The notes beneath the pieces were generated by a model that saw only the letters and a list, made by a program, of their open reading frames with translations, ran no database searches and was not told the DNA's origin. Source: an uncultured Collinsella sp. (GTDB taxonomy: Bacteria; Actinomycetota; Coriobacteriia; Coriobacteriales; Coriobacteriaceae). Taken from it: 64,000 bases of DNA. Shown one piece after another: positions 18,675 to 28,330 of this stretch; within the stretch, counting starts at the first letter, position 1, and each line of letters starts with the position of its first letter. Location of the stretch: positions 62,001-126,000 of the forward strand of contig CABUQV010000002.1 in NCBI GenBank assembly GCA_902493855.1, read 5' to 3'. The position numbers and the translations under genes are program-made.

Positions 18675-19718
18675 TTAAAGCTCGACGGTCACCAAAGCGG
18701 GATCCTCCCCCACCAGCTCGGCCAGCATGGGAAGTGCCACGGCGAGCGTCTCGCGAATTGTTCCGTTGTTGGAAAAGCCGGCGGCGGCATGATGCCCGCC
18801 ACCGCCAAAGTTGGCAGCGATCTCGGACACATCGAGGTCACCCTTGGAGCGCAGGTTGCCGCGCACCTTGGTATCGCCGTCGATGCCCTTTAAGAACAGG
18901 CAGACCTCGACGCCCATCACCGAACGCACCACATCGACCAGACCGTCACATTCATCCGAGGTGACGCCGCAGGCCTCAAGGTCGCTCTGGAAGGCATAGC
19001 TATACGCCACGCGCCCGTGCGCGACCGTCTTGATACGGCCCATGACAATGGACTTGAGGTGCAAAAACTCGACGCGCATGCTCTGGTAGACCTCGAGTGC
19101 CACACGCGCCGGATCGGCACCGTGGGCAACCAGTCGCGAGGCCGCATGGAACGCGGCGGCATCGGCGTTTTGGTACTGAAAACGGCCGGTATCGGTAACC
19201 AAGCCACACAGCAGGCAGGTCGCAACGCCATCACGTGCGACAATGCCGCAATTGTCCAAGAAACGGTCGATGATCATGGCGCAGGCCGCGGCATCGACGC
19301 GCCTCAGGCTCAGCTCGGCAAACTCCTCGCGCGCCGGATGATGATCGAAGCACACCACATGCTTGGAGCGACGAAGCACCTCGGCGGAATAATTGAGGCG
19401 CTCGACGACCGGTACGTCCACCGAGATGAACAGGTCCGGATTGCCGGCGTACGCAGATGCCGGCACCAGGCGATCGGAGCCTTCCATAAAGCGGTAAATG
19501 CGAGGAACCGGGTCATCGTCTGCCAGCAGCAGCGCAATGTCCTTGTTGGGGAAAAACTTCATGAGCGAAAGGCCCAGACCCAATACGGAGCCCAAGGCAT
19601 CGCCATCGGGAGAAGTATGTCCCGAAATCGCAATGGAGGACGCACCCTCGATGAGCTCGAGGATGCGTCGCTGAATATCTGCAGACTCGCACGAGGCGAG
19701 GTCGGCGGAATTAGTCAT
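18675..19718 (-). CDS. nrnA: DHH/DHHA1 phosphoesterase, NrnA-type nanoRNase/pAp phosphatase
   Basis: 347 residues. Metal-binding motifs HTSPDGDALG (34-43), a DHH at 125-127, and the DHHA1 motif GGGGHHAAAGF near the C terminus. NrnA degrades 2-5 nt RNAs and hydrolyses 3'-phosphoadenosine 5'-phosphate. Its place between rbfA and truB is typical of Gram-positive bacteria. The start overlaps rbfA by 8 bp. By the same family it could also cleave pGpG or cyclic dinucleotides; the sequence does not decide. Confidence 0.88.
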   Translation of the reverse strand: MTNSADLASCESADIQRRILELIEGASSIAISGHTSPDGDALGSVLGLGLSLMKFFPNKDIALLLADDDPVPRIYRFMEGSDRLVPASAYAGNPDLFISVDVPVVERLNYSAEVLRRSKHVVCFDHHPAREEFAELSLRRVDAAACAMIIDRFLDNCGIVARDGVATCLLCGLVTDTGRFQYQNADAAAFHAASRLVAHGADPARVALEVYQSMRVEFLHLKSIVMGRIKTVAHGRVAYSYAFQSDLEACGVTSDECDGLVDVVRSVMGVEVCLFLKGIDGDTKVRGNLRSKGDLDVSEIAANFGGGGHHAAAGFSNNGTIRETLAVALPMLAELVGEDPALVTVEL

Positions 19719-20121
19719 CTAAAGCTGCCTCCTGGGCGGCATCCGCTATCGGATAGCCGTCCTCGTCCTTTTCGATCGCAAGCGTGGCGGGAACGTTTTC
19801 CAGCGCACGCGTGATGCGCTCGGCCTCATCGGTCGAGCGATCGATGCGAAAATCGAGCTCGGGCGTGACACGCCAATCGAGCGAGCGAGCCAAAAGGCTA
19901 CGAATGCGGCCCTTGGCGCTTGCGAGCGCCTCCATGACCTCGTCGTAGCGGCTCGCATCGCACGACACGTACACACGCGCGAACGAACGGTCCACCGCGA
20001 CCTCGACCGCGGTCAAAGTAACCAGGTCGAGACGCGGATCGGAAACCTCAAAGAGCAGGATATAACCAAGCTTCTCGCGAAGCTGCTCGCCCAGACGGCG
20101 GGTTGCCTGCGTTTGCTTCAT
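19711..20121 (-). CDS. rbfA: Ribosome-binding factor A
   Basis: 136 residues with the RbfA KH-like fold: LREKLGYILLFEVSDPRLD, VTLTAVEVAVDRSFARVYVS. It helps mature the 5' end of 16S rRNA in the 30S subunit. The start ATG at 20121 lies 11 bp after infB; the open frame continues upstream but there it is infB antiphase sequence. infB-rbfA-nrnA-truB is a standard order. Confidence 0.95.
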   Translation of the reverse strand: MKQTQATRRLGEQLREKLGYILLFEVSDPRLDLVTLTAVEVAVDRSFARVYVSCDASRYDEVMEALASAKGRIRSLLARSLDWRVTPELDFRIDRSTDEAERITRALENVPATLAIEKDEDGYPIADAAQEAALDD

Positions 20122-20132
20122 AGCGCTACCCC

Positions 20133-22847
20133 CTACTCGGTACGGGCAACCTGGTCGATGCGGTAACCCTCGATCTGATCGCCGGGCTTGATGTCCTGGA
20201 AGTTCTCCAGGCCAATGCCGCCCTCGGAACCGCTCTTGAGGCTCTTGGCCTCGTCCTTGTAGTGGCGCATCGAGGCGATCTTGCCGTTGAAGACCACGAT
20301 GCCGTCGCGCACCAGGCGCACGGAATCGGTCGCGGCGATCTCGCCCTCCTCGACGCGGACACCGGCGGCGATACCGACTTTGGGCACCTTGAAGGTGTCC
20401 AGGACGGTCGCGGTACCCGTGGCGACCTCGACCTCGGTGGGCTTGAGCATGCCGATACGGGCGGCGTCGAGCTCCTCGAGGCACTTGTAGATGACGTCGT
20501 AGCAACGGATCTCGACGCCCTCGCGCTCGGCGGCGGAGCGAGCCTTACCGTCGGGACGGACGCCAAAGCCGATGATGATGGCGTTGGAGGCGTCGGCCAG
20601 GACGACGTCGGTCTCGTTGATGGCGCCGACAGCGGAGTGGATCGTGTTGATGCGGACCTCGGACTGATCCATCTTGTCGAGCGAGTCCTGAAGAGCCTCG
20701 ATGGAACCCTGGACGTCGGCCTTGATGATCAGGTTGAGCTCCTTGACCTCGGCGTCGGCGATGGTCTCGAAGAGGTTCTCGAGCGTGACGTGCTTCACGC
20801 GGCTCTGCTCCTCGATACGGGCCTTCAGCGAACGCTCGTCGGCCAGGGCGCGTGCCTCGCGCTCGTCCTCGAACACGCGGAACTCGTCGCCGGCGTTGGG
20901 CACGGACTGCAGGCCCAAAATCTCGACGGCGTCGGAGGGACCGGCCTCGGTGACGGCGCGGCCCTTGGGGTCGAGCATGGCGCGGACGCGGCCGTAGGTA
21001 AGGCCGGCGACCAGCGTATCGCCCACGTGCAGGGTACCGCGGGTCACGAGCACGGTAGCGACCGAGCCGCGGCCCTTGTCGAGCTTGGCCTCGAGGACGT
21101 TGCCGGAGGCAAAGGTGTCCGGGTTGGCCTTGAGCTCGAGCACGTCGGCCTGGAGCAGCACGGTCTCCAGAAGTTCGTCGATACCGATCTTCTGCTTAGC
21201 CGAGATGTTGACGAACATGTTCTGTCCGCCCCACTCCTCGGGGATGACTCCGTACTCGGTGAGCTCCTGACGCACACGGTCGGGGTTGGCGCCCGGCTTA
21301 TCGATCTTGTTGACGGCAACGACGATGGGTACGCCGGCAGCCTTGGCGTGGTTAATCGACTCGACCGTCTGGGGCATGACGCCGTCGTCGGCGGCGACGA
21401 TCAGGATGACGATGTCGGTCACCTTGGCGCCACGGGCACGCATAGCCGTAAAGGTGGCGTGACCCGGGGTATCGATAAAGGTGATCTTGCGGTCGTTGAT
21501 CATGACCTGCGAAGCGCCGATGGCCTGCGTAATGCCGCCCGCCTCGCCGGCAGCGACGCCGGTGTGACGGATGGCGTCGAGCAGCGACGTCTTGCCGTGG
21601 TCGACATGGCCCATGACGGTGACGACCGGGGCACGCGGCTTGAGGTCGGCGGGATCGTCGTAGAACGAGAAGGTGTTCTCCTCCTCGGGGGTGATGATCT
21701 TGATCTGGCGGCCCAGGTCGTCGGCGACGAGCTCGACGAGGTCGTCGGACATGGACTGCGTCATGGTGAGCGGCGTACCCAGCAGGAACAGGCGCTTGAT
21801 GATGTCGTTGGCCGGAACGTCGAGCGCCTCGGCAAGCTCCTGGACGGTAACGCCCTGGGAGACCTTGATGGCGTCGAGGTCCTCGGGGTTCACGCCCTGG
21901 GCCAGCGCCTCCTCTATCTTGCGCTCCTCCTGAGCCTTGGCAGCCTCGCGCTCGCGCTTCTCCTTGCGCTTCTTGCGGCGACCGGTCGACTCGCGAGAGG
22001 CCTCCTCGACGGCAGCACGAGCCTCCTCGAGCACCTTCTCGCGGCTGTACTCCTCGGCCTCGCGAGCCATGCGGCTGTAGTGGTCCTCTTCGTTGTTGTG
22101 ACCGCCCTTGCGCTTCTTGCCCTTGCCCTGCTTATCGGGGTTGGGGAAGTCCATGCCGGCAGCGACGTTGTTGCTGGCGTTGGTGCGATGGCTGTGCGGA
22201 CGGCTCTCGGAGGCGCTGCGCTCGGAGTTGTTGTCTGAGGCGTTGCGATCGTTTCGACGGCCACCGCGGCGGTCGTTGTTGCCGCCACGACGGTTACCGC
22301 GCTCGGCGGCGCGCTCGGCCTTGGCCTTGTCCTCGGCGTCCTTCTTCTCCTTGAGCACGGTCTCCTGTGCGGCGATCTGGTCGAGCAGCGAACGGAAGCG
22401 CGAACCGGAGTCGGAAGCGGGAACGGCGCGGCGCTGGGCCTCGCGGGCAGCCTCCTCCTTCTCGCGGGCAAGGCGCTCCTGCTCGGCCTTCTTCTTGGCC
22501 TCGGCCTCGGCGCGGGCAGCCTCCTCGGCAGCCTGGGCTGCGGCAAACTGGCGGCGCTCCTCCTCGCGGGCCTTCTCGGCGGCGATGCGCTCGCGCTCGG
22601 CCTCGGCGGCGCGTGCGGCCTCCTCGGCGGCAGCTGCCTGCTCCTCGGCCTGCTTGGCGGCCTCGACTTCCTGGGCGCGGGCCTCGATCACCGAGGCGAG
22701 CTGCTTGCGGACCATGGCGACATAAGCGTCCTCCAAGGTGGAGGAAGCGGACTTAGCGGGAATCTTCATATCGGCGAGATGACCCATCAGTTCCTTGGAG
22801 GTCATGCCGAACTCTTTGGCCAGGGTGGACACACGGACTTTTGCCAT
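20133..22847 (-). CDS. infB: Translation initiation factor IF-2
   Basis: 904 residues. N-terminal IF2_N helices (MAKVRVSTLAKEFGMTSKEL) are followed by an Ala/Glu/Arg coiled segment (about 55-160), a basic Arg/Asn/Gly-rich stretch (about 190-260), and a second IF2_N. The GTPase domain begins around residue 405 with VTVMGHVDHGKTSLLDAIR, and later has DTPGH and NKID. The C-terminal domains bind initiator tRNA. IF-2 places fMet-tRNA on the 30S subunit. Confidence 0.97.
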   Translation of the reverse strand: MAKVRVSTLAKEFGMTSKELMGHLADMKIPAKSASSTLEDAYVAMVRKQLASVIEARAQEVEAAKQAEEQAAAAEEAARAAEAERERIAAEKAREEERRQFAAAQAAEEAARAEAEAKKKAEQERLAREKEEAAREAQRRAVPASDSGSRFRSLLDQIAAQETVLKEKKDAEDKAKAERAAERGNRRGGNNDRRGGRRNDRNASDNNSERSASESRPHSHRTNASNNVAAGMDFPNPDKQGKGKKRKGGHNNEEDHYSRMAREAEEYSREKVLEEARAAVEEASRESTGRRKKRKEKREREAAKAQEERKIEEALAQGVNPEDLDAIKVSQGVTVQELAEALDVPANDIIKRLFLLGTPLTMTQSMSDDLVELVADDLGRQIKIITPEEENTFSFYDDPADLKPRAPVVTVMGHVDHGKTSLLDAIRHTGVAAGEAGGITQAIGASQVMINDRKITFIDTPGHATFTAMRARGAKVTDIVILIVAADDGVMPQTVESINHAKAAGVPIVVAVNKIDKPGANPDRVRQELTEYGVIPEEWGGQNMFVNISAKQKIGIDELLETVLLQADVLELKANPDTFASGNVLEAKLDKGRGSVATVLVTRGTLHVGDTLVAGLTYGRVRAMLDPKGRAVTEAGPSDAVEILGLQSVPNAGDEFRVFEDEREARALADERSLKARIEEQSRVKHVTLENLFETIADAEVKELNLIIKADVQGSIEALQDSLDKMDQSEVRINTIHSAVGAINETDVVLADASNAIIIGFGVRPDGKARSAAEREGVEIRCYDVIYKCLEELDAARIGMLKPTEVEVATGTATVLDTFKVPKVGIAAGVRVEEGEIAATDSVRLVRDGIVVFNGKIASMRHYKDEAKSLKSGSEGGIGLENFQDIKPGDQIEGYRIDQVARTE

Positions 22848-22938
22848 ATGACTTCACCTACCCTTTCTGGCACCTTGGGTGCCTAGAGACTGAACGAGCG
22901 TGAGAGACGCGCCAGGACCCACCCGGCGCGACCGCGCG

Positions 22939-24186
22939 CTAGATCAGGTCCTCCGCATCATCGAAGGCGTCGGTGTCGTGGACACCGCAGAAACGGGAGC
23001 CGGGACGAGCCTGGTTGCGGCACTGGATGCCGTCCTCGGACACGTACTCGCAGCGGCGGACGTCCTCGTCCTCCTCGTCACCGATCAGGTCGGCGGCGGG
23101 CTCCTCGTGAACGGGAACGTTCTTGAGGATGTCGGCGGCAAGCGTCTCGGACTTGATGTCGATGTGCCAGCCGGTCAGGCGCGCGGCGAGGCGGGCGTTC
23201 TGGCCCTCCTTGCCGATGGCGAGGGACAACTGGTCGTCGGGCACGATGACGCCGGCGTAGGCCTTCTCCTCGTCGATGAGGACGCGGGTGACCTTAGCGG
23301 GCGACAGGGCGTTGGCGACGTAGACGGCAGGATCGGCATCCCAAAGGATGACGTCGACGCGCTCGCCACGGAGCTCGCCCACGACAGCGCGAACACGGCT
23401 GCCCTTGGGGCCGACACAGGCGCCCACGGGATCCAGACGGTCGTCGAGCGAGTGGACGGCGACCTTGGAGCGCTGACCGGGCTCGCGGGCGATCGACTTG
23501 ATCTGGACGGTGCCCTCATAGATCTCGGGCACCTCCTGCTCAAACAGACGACGCATGAGCTCGGGGTGGGTACGGGAGATGACAATCGGCGGACGGCTGT
23601 GCTCGCCACGAACCGGCTGCAGGTTGGAGTTGGGGTCGCGAACGTCGATGATCACGGCCTTGATGTGCTGGTTGTGCAGGTAGCGCTCGCCCATCGGACG
23701 CTCGTTGCGCTCGTTCTCGTAACGACGCTGATCGAAGTGCGGCAGCTCGGCCTCGACGCCCTCGCGAATCTTGACGATCGTGAAGTCGGGCGTGGACTGC
23801 AGCACGGTACCGCTGATGAGGTCACCGATGCGGCCGGAGAACTCCTCGTAGATCTGCTCGCGGGCGGAGTTGCGCACGATGGCGTTGATCTCGGCCTTGG
23901 CGTGCTGGGCGGCGATGCGGCTCGTGTTCTTGGGGGTAACGTCGATCTCCTCGAACTCGGTGAAGTTGCCCTCCTCGTCCATGGAATCGTCAATCGGCTC
24001 CAGACGGTAGACGTAGATCTTGCCGGTGGTGCGGTCGATGGTCACCTTGGCGCCCCACTCAAGATGCAGGATCTCGGCATAGCTCTTGGCGAGCGACTGC
24101 TCCAGGCGGTCGATCAGGTAGAGCTGGTCGATGTGCTTCTCCTGGCAAAGCTCCATCAGGGCGGACATCATGTCGGATGCTGACAT
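22939..24186 (-). CDS. nusA: Transcription termination/antitermination protein NusA with a Cys/His tail
   Basis: 415 residues. NusA N-terminal domain (about 1-125), S1 domain, then two KH domains (DPVGACVGPKGSRVRAVVGE; LSLAIGKEGQNARLAARLTG). The C terminus adds an acidic linker and C379, C389, C400 and H403, a likely zinc-binding knuckle that is not part of the standard NusA fold. It binds RNA polymerase and modulates pausing and termination. It starts 1 bp after rimP. No ylxR lies between nusA and infB, where many bacteria have it. Confidence 0.95.
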   Translation of the reverse strand: MSASDMMSALMELCQEKHIDQLYLIDRLEQSLAKSYAEILHLEWGAKVTIDRTTGKIYVYRLEPIDDSMDEEGNFTEFEEIDVTPKNTSRIAAQHAKAEINAIVRNSAREQIYEEFSGRIGDLISGTVLQSTPDFTIVKIREGVEAELPHFDQRRYENERNERPMGERYLHNQHIKAVIIDVRDPNSNLQPVRGEHSRPPIVISRTHPELMRRLFEQEVPEIYEGTVQIKSIAREPGQRSKVAVHSLDDRLDPVGACVGPKGSRVRAVVGELRGERVDVILWDADPAVYVANALSPAKVTRVLIDEEKAYAGVIVPDDQLSLAIGKEGQNARLAARLTGWHIDIKSETLAADILKNVPVHEEPAADLIGDEEDEDVRRCEYVSEDGIQCRNQARPGSRFCGVHDTDAFDDAEDLI

Positions 24187-24187
24187 C

Positions 24188-24682
24188 TTATTTTCCTTCC
24201 TTCGCGGGCTTGAAGTCGTAGGTGGGCTTCAACTTGCACTTTTTAACATCAGAGAAATCGAGGGTGACGGACTCGCCGTCCTCGAGCTCGAGGGTCACGT
24301 TCGCCTCAGTGGCGGCGGCAATCTTGCCGGCGTACTTGCGACGGCCCTCGGTGGCGGTGGAGGTGAGCTCGCAGTTCTCGCCCACAAAGCGGGCAAAGTC
24401 GCACGGGCGGCGCAGCGGGCGCGCCATACCCGGGCTCGACACCTCGAGCGTATAGCTCGAAGAGATAGGGTCGAGCTCCTCGATCACATCGCCGACCCAC
24501 TTGGTGTTGGCCGTGACGTCGTTGAGCGACAGGCTCTGACCCTCGGCACCCTCGATACGCACGCGTACGCAGGGGGCCTTGGTGGCACCCACGAGCTCGA
24601 CGTCGACGATGTCGACATCGTGCTGGGGGGCGACGGCCTCGAGCGCGTCGATGATCGCCTGCTCGGTCTTGGTCTTGACCAT
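24188..24682 (-). CDS. rimP: Ribosome maturation factor RimP
   Basis: 164 residues. The RimP N-terminal domain is seen in VDIVDVELVGATKAPCVRVRI and LEVSSPGMARPLRRP, and an SH3-like C-terminal domain follows. RimP supports 30S assembly. The start at 24682 has GGAGGTG six bases upstream; the open frame extends further, but that part would lie inside the leader hairpin. It is the first gene of the rimP-nusA-infB run. Confidence 0.95.
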   Translation of the reverse strand: MVKTKTEQAIIDALEAVAPQHDVDIVDVELVGATKAPCVRVRIEGAEGQSLSLNDVTANTKWVGDVIEELDPISSSYTLEVSSPGMARPLRRPCDFARFVGENCELTSTATEGRRKYAGKIAAATEANVTLELEDGESVTLDFSDVKKCKLKPTYDFKPAKEGK

Positions 24683-24702
24683 TGCGGCACCTCCATCCAT
24701 AC

Positions 24703-24735
24703 AAAAAAGAAGCGGGGCCGAAACCCCACTTCTTT
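24703..24735 (-). terminator. Leader terminator/attenuator ahead of rimP-nusA-infB
   Basis: A 12-bp minus-strand stem (arms 24724-24735 and 24706-24717, one wobble) with a 6-nt loop is followed directly by TTTTTTG. It lies between the promoter at 24761-24789 and the rimP start at 24682, so every transcript from that promoter must pass it. Confidence 0.75.
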
Positions 24736-24760
24736 CAATTACAACTTCATTTGCAAGCAA

Positions 24761-24789
24761 ACTATACCAATAGCTGTGGAAACGTGCAA
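24761..24789 (-). promoter_or_regulatory. Promoter of the rimP-nusA-infB operon
   Basis: Minus-strand -35 TTGCAC (24784-24789), exact 17-bp spacer, -10 TATAGT (24761-24766). The predicted start is near 24754, giving a leader of about 70 nt that contains the hairpin at 24703-24735. The remaining stretch to the lipoprotein at 25054 shows no other gene. Confidence 0.7.
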
Positions 24790-25053
24790 GCACAGTACGA
24801 ACCTGCAGGTCAGCGTGCGCACAGCTTCTCCACAAGAAATAGATAATTGGGCGAGAACCACCACATGGCACTCCCCTAAAAGCCCCAAAACGGGCCATGC
24901 GTCCCAGCCCGTCAGGCAAATCGGGCCCCATGGGCATTCCGTAACTGAGTGTATATCGGACAGACTAGCGCTAAGGGACATTCTGTAGCAAGAAAATCGA
25001 CCCCTCATATTGCCCGCACGCCCTTCCAGAACCTCTACGGCAAGGAGGCACCC

Positions 25054-25626
25054 ATGAAACGTCTCGGCACCCTCTGCACAACCGCGTTCGCCATTGCAGC
25101 CTGTTCGTTCGCCCTTGCGGGCTGCAGCAACATCGATGGCAAAACCGGGCCACGTGAGCCCGACCCCAGCGGCACCGAAGCCGCCGAGAAAACGACGCCA
25201 TCGGAGAGCTTCGACAAAATAGACGAAGACGAAATCGATCCCCAGGGTTTGGGCCCCGACCCCCAAGAACAGTTCCCCATCGACCTAGAGGCGGACGAAA
25301 ACGTCCACGTCACCTGCGTTGGTAAGGACACCGACGGCTACGGCGACGCCGCGCTCGTCTTTACGGTGTCCAACAACACCGGTGTCGACATGATGTTTGG
25401 CGATGTGGACTCCTATGCCTACGTCAACGGTAAGGTCCGCGACGTGCGCATGCGCCAACCGGTCGCCGCTGGAGAAGAAACGCGCGCCATGCTTACCTTT
25501 GTGGGCACCTTCGACGATCCGGACTTTGATGTGAACAAAGACCTCAACGACATCTACCTCAACATTTGGATGTTCGAAGAGGCAACGGGCAACGTTTACT
25601 TTAGGGACCTGGTACACATCCCATAG
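25054..25626 (+). CDS. Secreted lipoprotein, unknown function
   Basis: 190 residues. A lipoprotein signal peptide (MKRLGTLCTTAFAIAACSFA) ends in the lipobox LAGC with Cys24. An acidic linker follows, then a beta-rich domain (about 90-190; VHVTCVGKDTDGYGDAALVF, FTVSNNTGVD) resembling the Ig-like/DUF5067 fold of Gram-positive lipoproteins. AAGGAGG lies seven bases before the ATG. It is one of few plus-strand genes in the core part and stands alone between the rimP promoter region and leuS. The ligand or role is not evident. Confidence 0.7.
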   Translation: MKRLGTLCTTAFAIAACSFALAGCSNIDGKTGPREPDPSGTEAAEKTTPSESFDKIDEDEIDPQGLGPDPQEQFPIDLEADENVHVTCVGKDTDGYGDAALVFTVSNNTGVDMMFGDVDSYAYVNGKVRDVRMRQPVAAGEETRAMLTFVGTFDDPDFDVNKDLNDIYLNIWMFEEATGNVYFRDLVHIP

Positions 25627-25665
25627 AAGACGGTACGACGCAATGACAAAGCAGGGCATACAACA

Positions 25666-25706
25666 CAAAACGAGGGACGACCCAACCGGATCGCCCCTCG
25701 TCTTTT
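25666..25706. terminator. Bidirectional terminator between the lipoprotein and leuS
   Basis: Imperfect stem of about 13 bp (from 25670 to 25701) flanked by AAAA on the left and TTTT on the right. It can serve the convergent lipoprotein (plus) and leuS (minus) genes. Confidence 0.7.
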
Positions 25707-25730
25707 ATGCGTCAGCTAAGCGCGCAGCGC

Positions 25731-28307
25731 TTACTTGACCACCAAGTTGACCAGCTTGCCGGGCACGCAGATGGCCTTGACGACCGTCTTGCCCTCGAGC
25801 CACTTGGCGACGGCGGCCTCGGCGGCAGCCTGCATCTCCTCGTTGGAGGCATCGCGGGCAACGTCGACGCGGCCGCGGACCTTACCGAGCACCTGGACCA
25901 CGATCTGCACCGTGTCCTCAACGGACTCGGCCAGGTCGAACTCGGGCCAGGCGGCGGTGTAGGCGTTGCCCTCGCAGCCGAGCGCCTCGTGCCACAGCTC
26001 ATCGGCCCAGAACGGGCAAATGGGGGCAAGGACGCTCACGATATCCTTAGCCACGCCGTAACACAGCGCCTTGTCGCGGGCGGTACCCTCGGTGTCGTTG
26101 AGGTAGGCGCTCGCCGCGTTGACGAGCTCCATGACGGCCGAGATCGCGGTGTTGAACTGGCCGCGATCGAAGTCCTCGGTGCACTTGGCGATGGTGCGGT
26201 GACGCTCGCGATAGAGCTTCATCGCAAACTCGTCGAGCGCGGACTTGTCGAAGGCCACGTTGGCGTCGCCAGACTGGACGAGCTGCCAAACGATACGCCA
26301 GGCGCGCTTGATAAAGCGGTTGGCGCCCTCGACGGCCTTGGGATCCCAGTCGAAGTCCTTCTCGGGCGGGGCGATAAACAGGATCGCCAAACGCATGGTG
26401 TCGGCACCGTAGGGCTCGATGACCGAGCTCGGGGGCACGACATTGCCCTTGGACTTGGACATGGTGTCGCCGTTCTCGTCCTTGACCATGCCCTGGCACA
26501 GCAGGTTGGTGAAGGGCTCGTCCACGCTCAGCAGGCCCAGGTCGCGCAGGGCCTTGGTAAAGAAGCGGCTGTAGAGCAGGTGCAGAATAGCGTGCTCGAT
26601 GCCGCCGATGTAGTTATCGACGGGCATCCAACGGTCTGCCGCCTCGCGGGAGAAGGGCAGCTCGGTGTTGTGCGGGTCGGTATAGCGCAGGTAATACCAG
26701 CTGGAGCAGGTAAAGGTATCCATGGTATCGGTCTCGCGCTTGGCCGGGCGGCCGCAGACCGGGCAGGTGGTCTCGTAGAAGTCCTTGCACTCGGCAAGGG
26801 TTTCGCCGGCGCCCAGGTCCAGGTTCTCGGGCAGCGTCACCGGCAGCTGATCCTCGGGCACGGGCACGATACCGCAGTGCTCGCAGTGGATGGCCGGGAT
26901 GGGGTTGCCCCAATAGCGCTGACGGGAAATGAGCCAGTCGCGCAGACGGAACTCGACCTTGCGACGACCGCAGCCCATGGCCTCGAGGTCGGCCACGATC
27001 GCAGCCTCGCCCTCGGAGTGCTTACCGCCGCGCATGCCGGTGTACTTGCCGGACTGGACGAGCGTGCCCTCGGCAGCGTGGGCGCAATCCCAGTCGACGG
27101 TCTCGGCATGGAAGGTATCGATGGTCTCGCCGCTGGCCTCGACGGCAGCGCGATCGTCATCGTCCAGGATGATCGGTACGATCGGCAGGTCGTACTTGCG
27201 GGCGAACTCAAAATCGCGATGGTCGCCGCAGGGAACGGCCATGACGGCACCGGTGCCGTAGTCGGCAACGACATAATCGGCAACCCACACGGGGACCTTC
27301 TCGCCGTTGACGGGATTTACCACATAGCGGCCCGTGAAGGCACCGTGCTTCTCGAGGGTGCCTTGGGCACGCTCGACGGCAGAGATATGCTTGGAGTCCT
27401 CGACGATCTTGGTGACGGCCTCCTCGTACTCCGTACCCTCGACGAGCTCGTGCAGGCCGGCGTACTCGGGAGCCAGGACAAAGAAGGAGACGCCAAAAAG
27501 GGTATCGGCACGCGTGGTGAAGACGGTGATCTTGCCCTCATCGCCCTCGATGGGCTCGCCATCCTGGTCGCAAAGGGTAAAGTCGACCTCGGCGCCCTCG
27601 GAGCGACCGATCCAGTTGGCCTGCATCTGCTTGACGCGCTCGGGCCAGCCGGGGAGCTTCTCCAGGTCGTCGAGCAGCTCCTGGGAGTACTCGGTGATCT
27701 TGAAGTACCACTGCTCCAGGTCGCGCTTCTCGGGCTCGGTGCCGCAGCGCCAGCACTTACCCTCGGTGACCTGCTCGTTGGCCAGAACGGTCTTGCAGTT
27801 AGGACACCAGTTGACCGGGTTCTTCTTGCGGTAGACCAGGCCCTTTTCCCACAGCTTCTCAAAGATCCACTGACCCCAGCGGTAGTAGTCGGGGCTGCAG
27901 GTCTTGACCATGCGATCCAGATCGTAGGAGAAGCCCATGCGCTTCATCGTAGCGAGCGCCTGGTCCATGTTCTTATACGTCCAGGCAGCAGCCTGCGTGT
28001 TGTGCTTGATAGCGGCGTTCTCGGCAGGCAGGCCAAAGGCGTCAAAGCCGATGGGGTGCAGCACGTCGTAACCGCGCATGCGGGCCTGACGGGCCATGGC
28101 ATCGCCGATGGTATAGTTGCGCGCGTGGCCCATATGCAGGTCGCCCGACGGATACGGGAACATCTCGAGCACGTACTTCTTGGGCTTGCTGTCGTCGGTG
28201 TCGACGGCAAAGAGGTTGGAATCCTCCCAGGCCTTCATCCACTTGGACTCAATGGCCTGCGCGTCGTAGGCAGGGATCTCGTCCTTATGATCTGTGCAAT
28301 CGCACAT
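25731..28307 (-). CDS. leuS: Leucyl-tRNA synthetase
   Basis: 858 residues, the bacterial LeuRS length. Class I motif HMGH at 58-61 (MFPYPSGDLHMGHARN), a zinc-binding Cys cluster (WCPNCKTVLANE, CWRCG), the CP1 editing domain (about 220-430), and the KMSKS equivalent TMSKSKGN near residue 618. It charges tRNA-Leu. AAAGGAGC lies six bases before the ATG. A long inverted repeat ends about 20 nt before this site; no T-box motif is visible. Confidence 0.97.
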   Translation of the reverse strand: MCDCTDHKDEIPAYDAQAIESKWMKAWEDSNLFAVDTDDSKPKKYVLEMFPYPSGDLHMGHARNYTIGDAMARQARMRGYDVLHPIGFDAFGLPAENAAIKHNTQAAAWTYKNMDQALATMKRMGFSYDLDRMVKTCSPDYYRWGQWIFEKLWEKGLVYRKKNPVNWCPNCKTVLANEQVTEGKCWRCGTEPEKRDLEQWYFKITEYSQELLDDLEKLPGWPERVKQMQANWIGRSEGAEVDFTLCDQDGEPIEGDEGKITVFTTRADTLFGVSFFVLAPEYAGLHELVEGTEYEEAVTKIVEDSKHISAVERAQGTLEKHGAFTGRYVVNPVNGEKVPVWVADYVVADYGTGAVMAVPCGDHRDFEFARKYDLPIVPIILDDDDRAAVEASGETIDTFHAETVDWDCAHAAEGTLVQSGKYTGMRGGKHSEGEAAIVADLEAMGCGRRKVEFRLRDWLISRQRYWGNPIPAIHCEHCGIVPVPEDQLPVTLPENLDLGAGETLAECKDFYETTCPVCGRPAKRETDTMDTFTCSSWYYLRYTDPHNTELPFSREAADRWMPVDNYIGGIEHAILHLLYSRFFTKALRDLGLLSVDEPFTNLLCQGMVKDENGDTMSKSKGNVVPPSSVIEPYGADTMRLAILFIAPPEKDFDWDPKAVEGANRFIKRAWRIVWQLVQSGDANVAFDKSALDEFAMKLYRERHRTIAKCTEDFDRGQFNTAISAVMELVNAASAYLNDTEGTARDKALCYGVAKDIVSVLAPICPFWADELWHEALGCEGNAYTAAWPEFDLAESVEDTVQIVVQVLGKVRGRVDVARDASNEEMQAAAEAAVAKWLEGKTVVKAICVPGKLVNLVVK

Positions 28308-28330
28308 ATCAGCTCCTTTAATCTTAGCTG

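Noticed and set aside
22900..24183. Long plus-strand open frame (427 codons) opposite nusA
   Set aside because: It mirrors nusA on the other strand, has no ribosome site and shows composition typical of the antisense of a GC-rich gene. Similar long antisense frames lie opposite infB, leuS, guaB and the pel genes.
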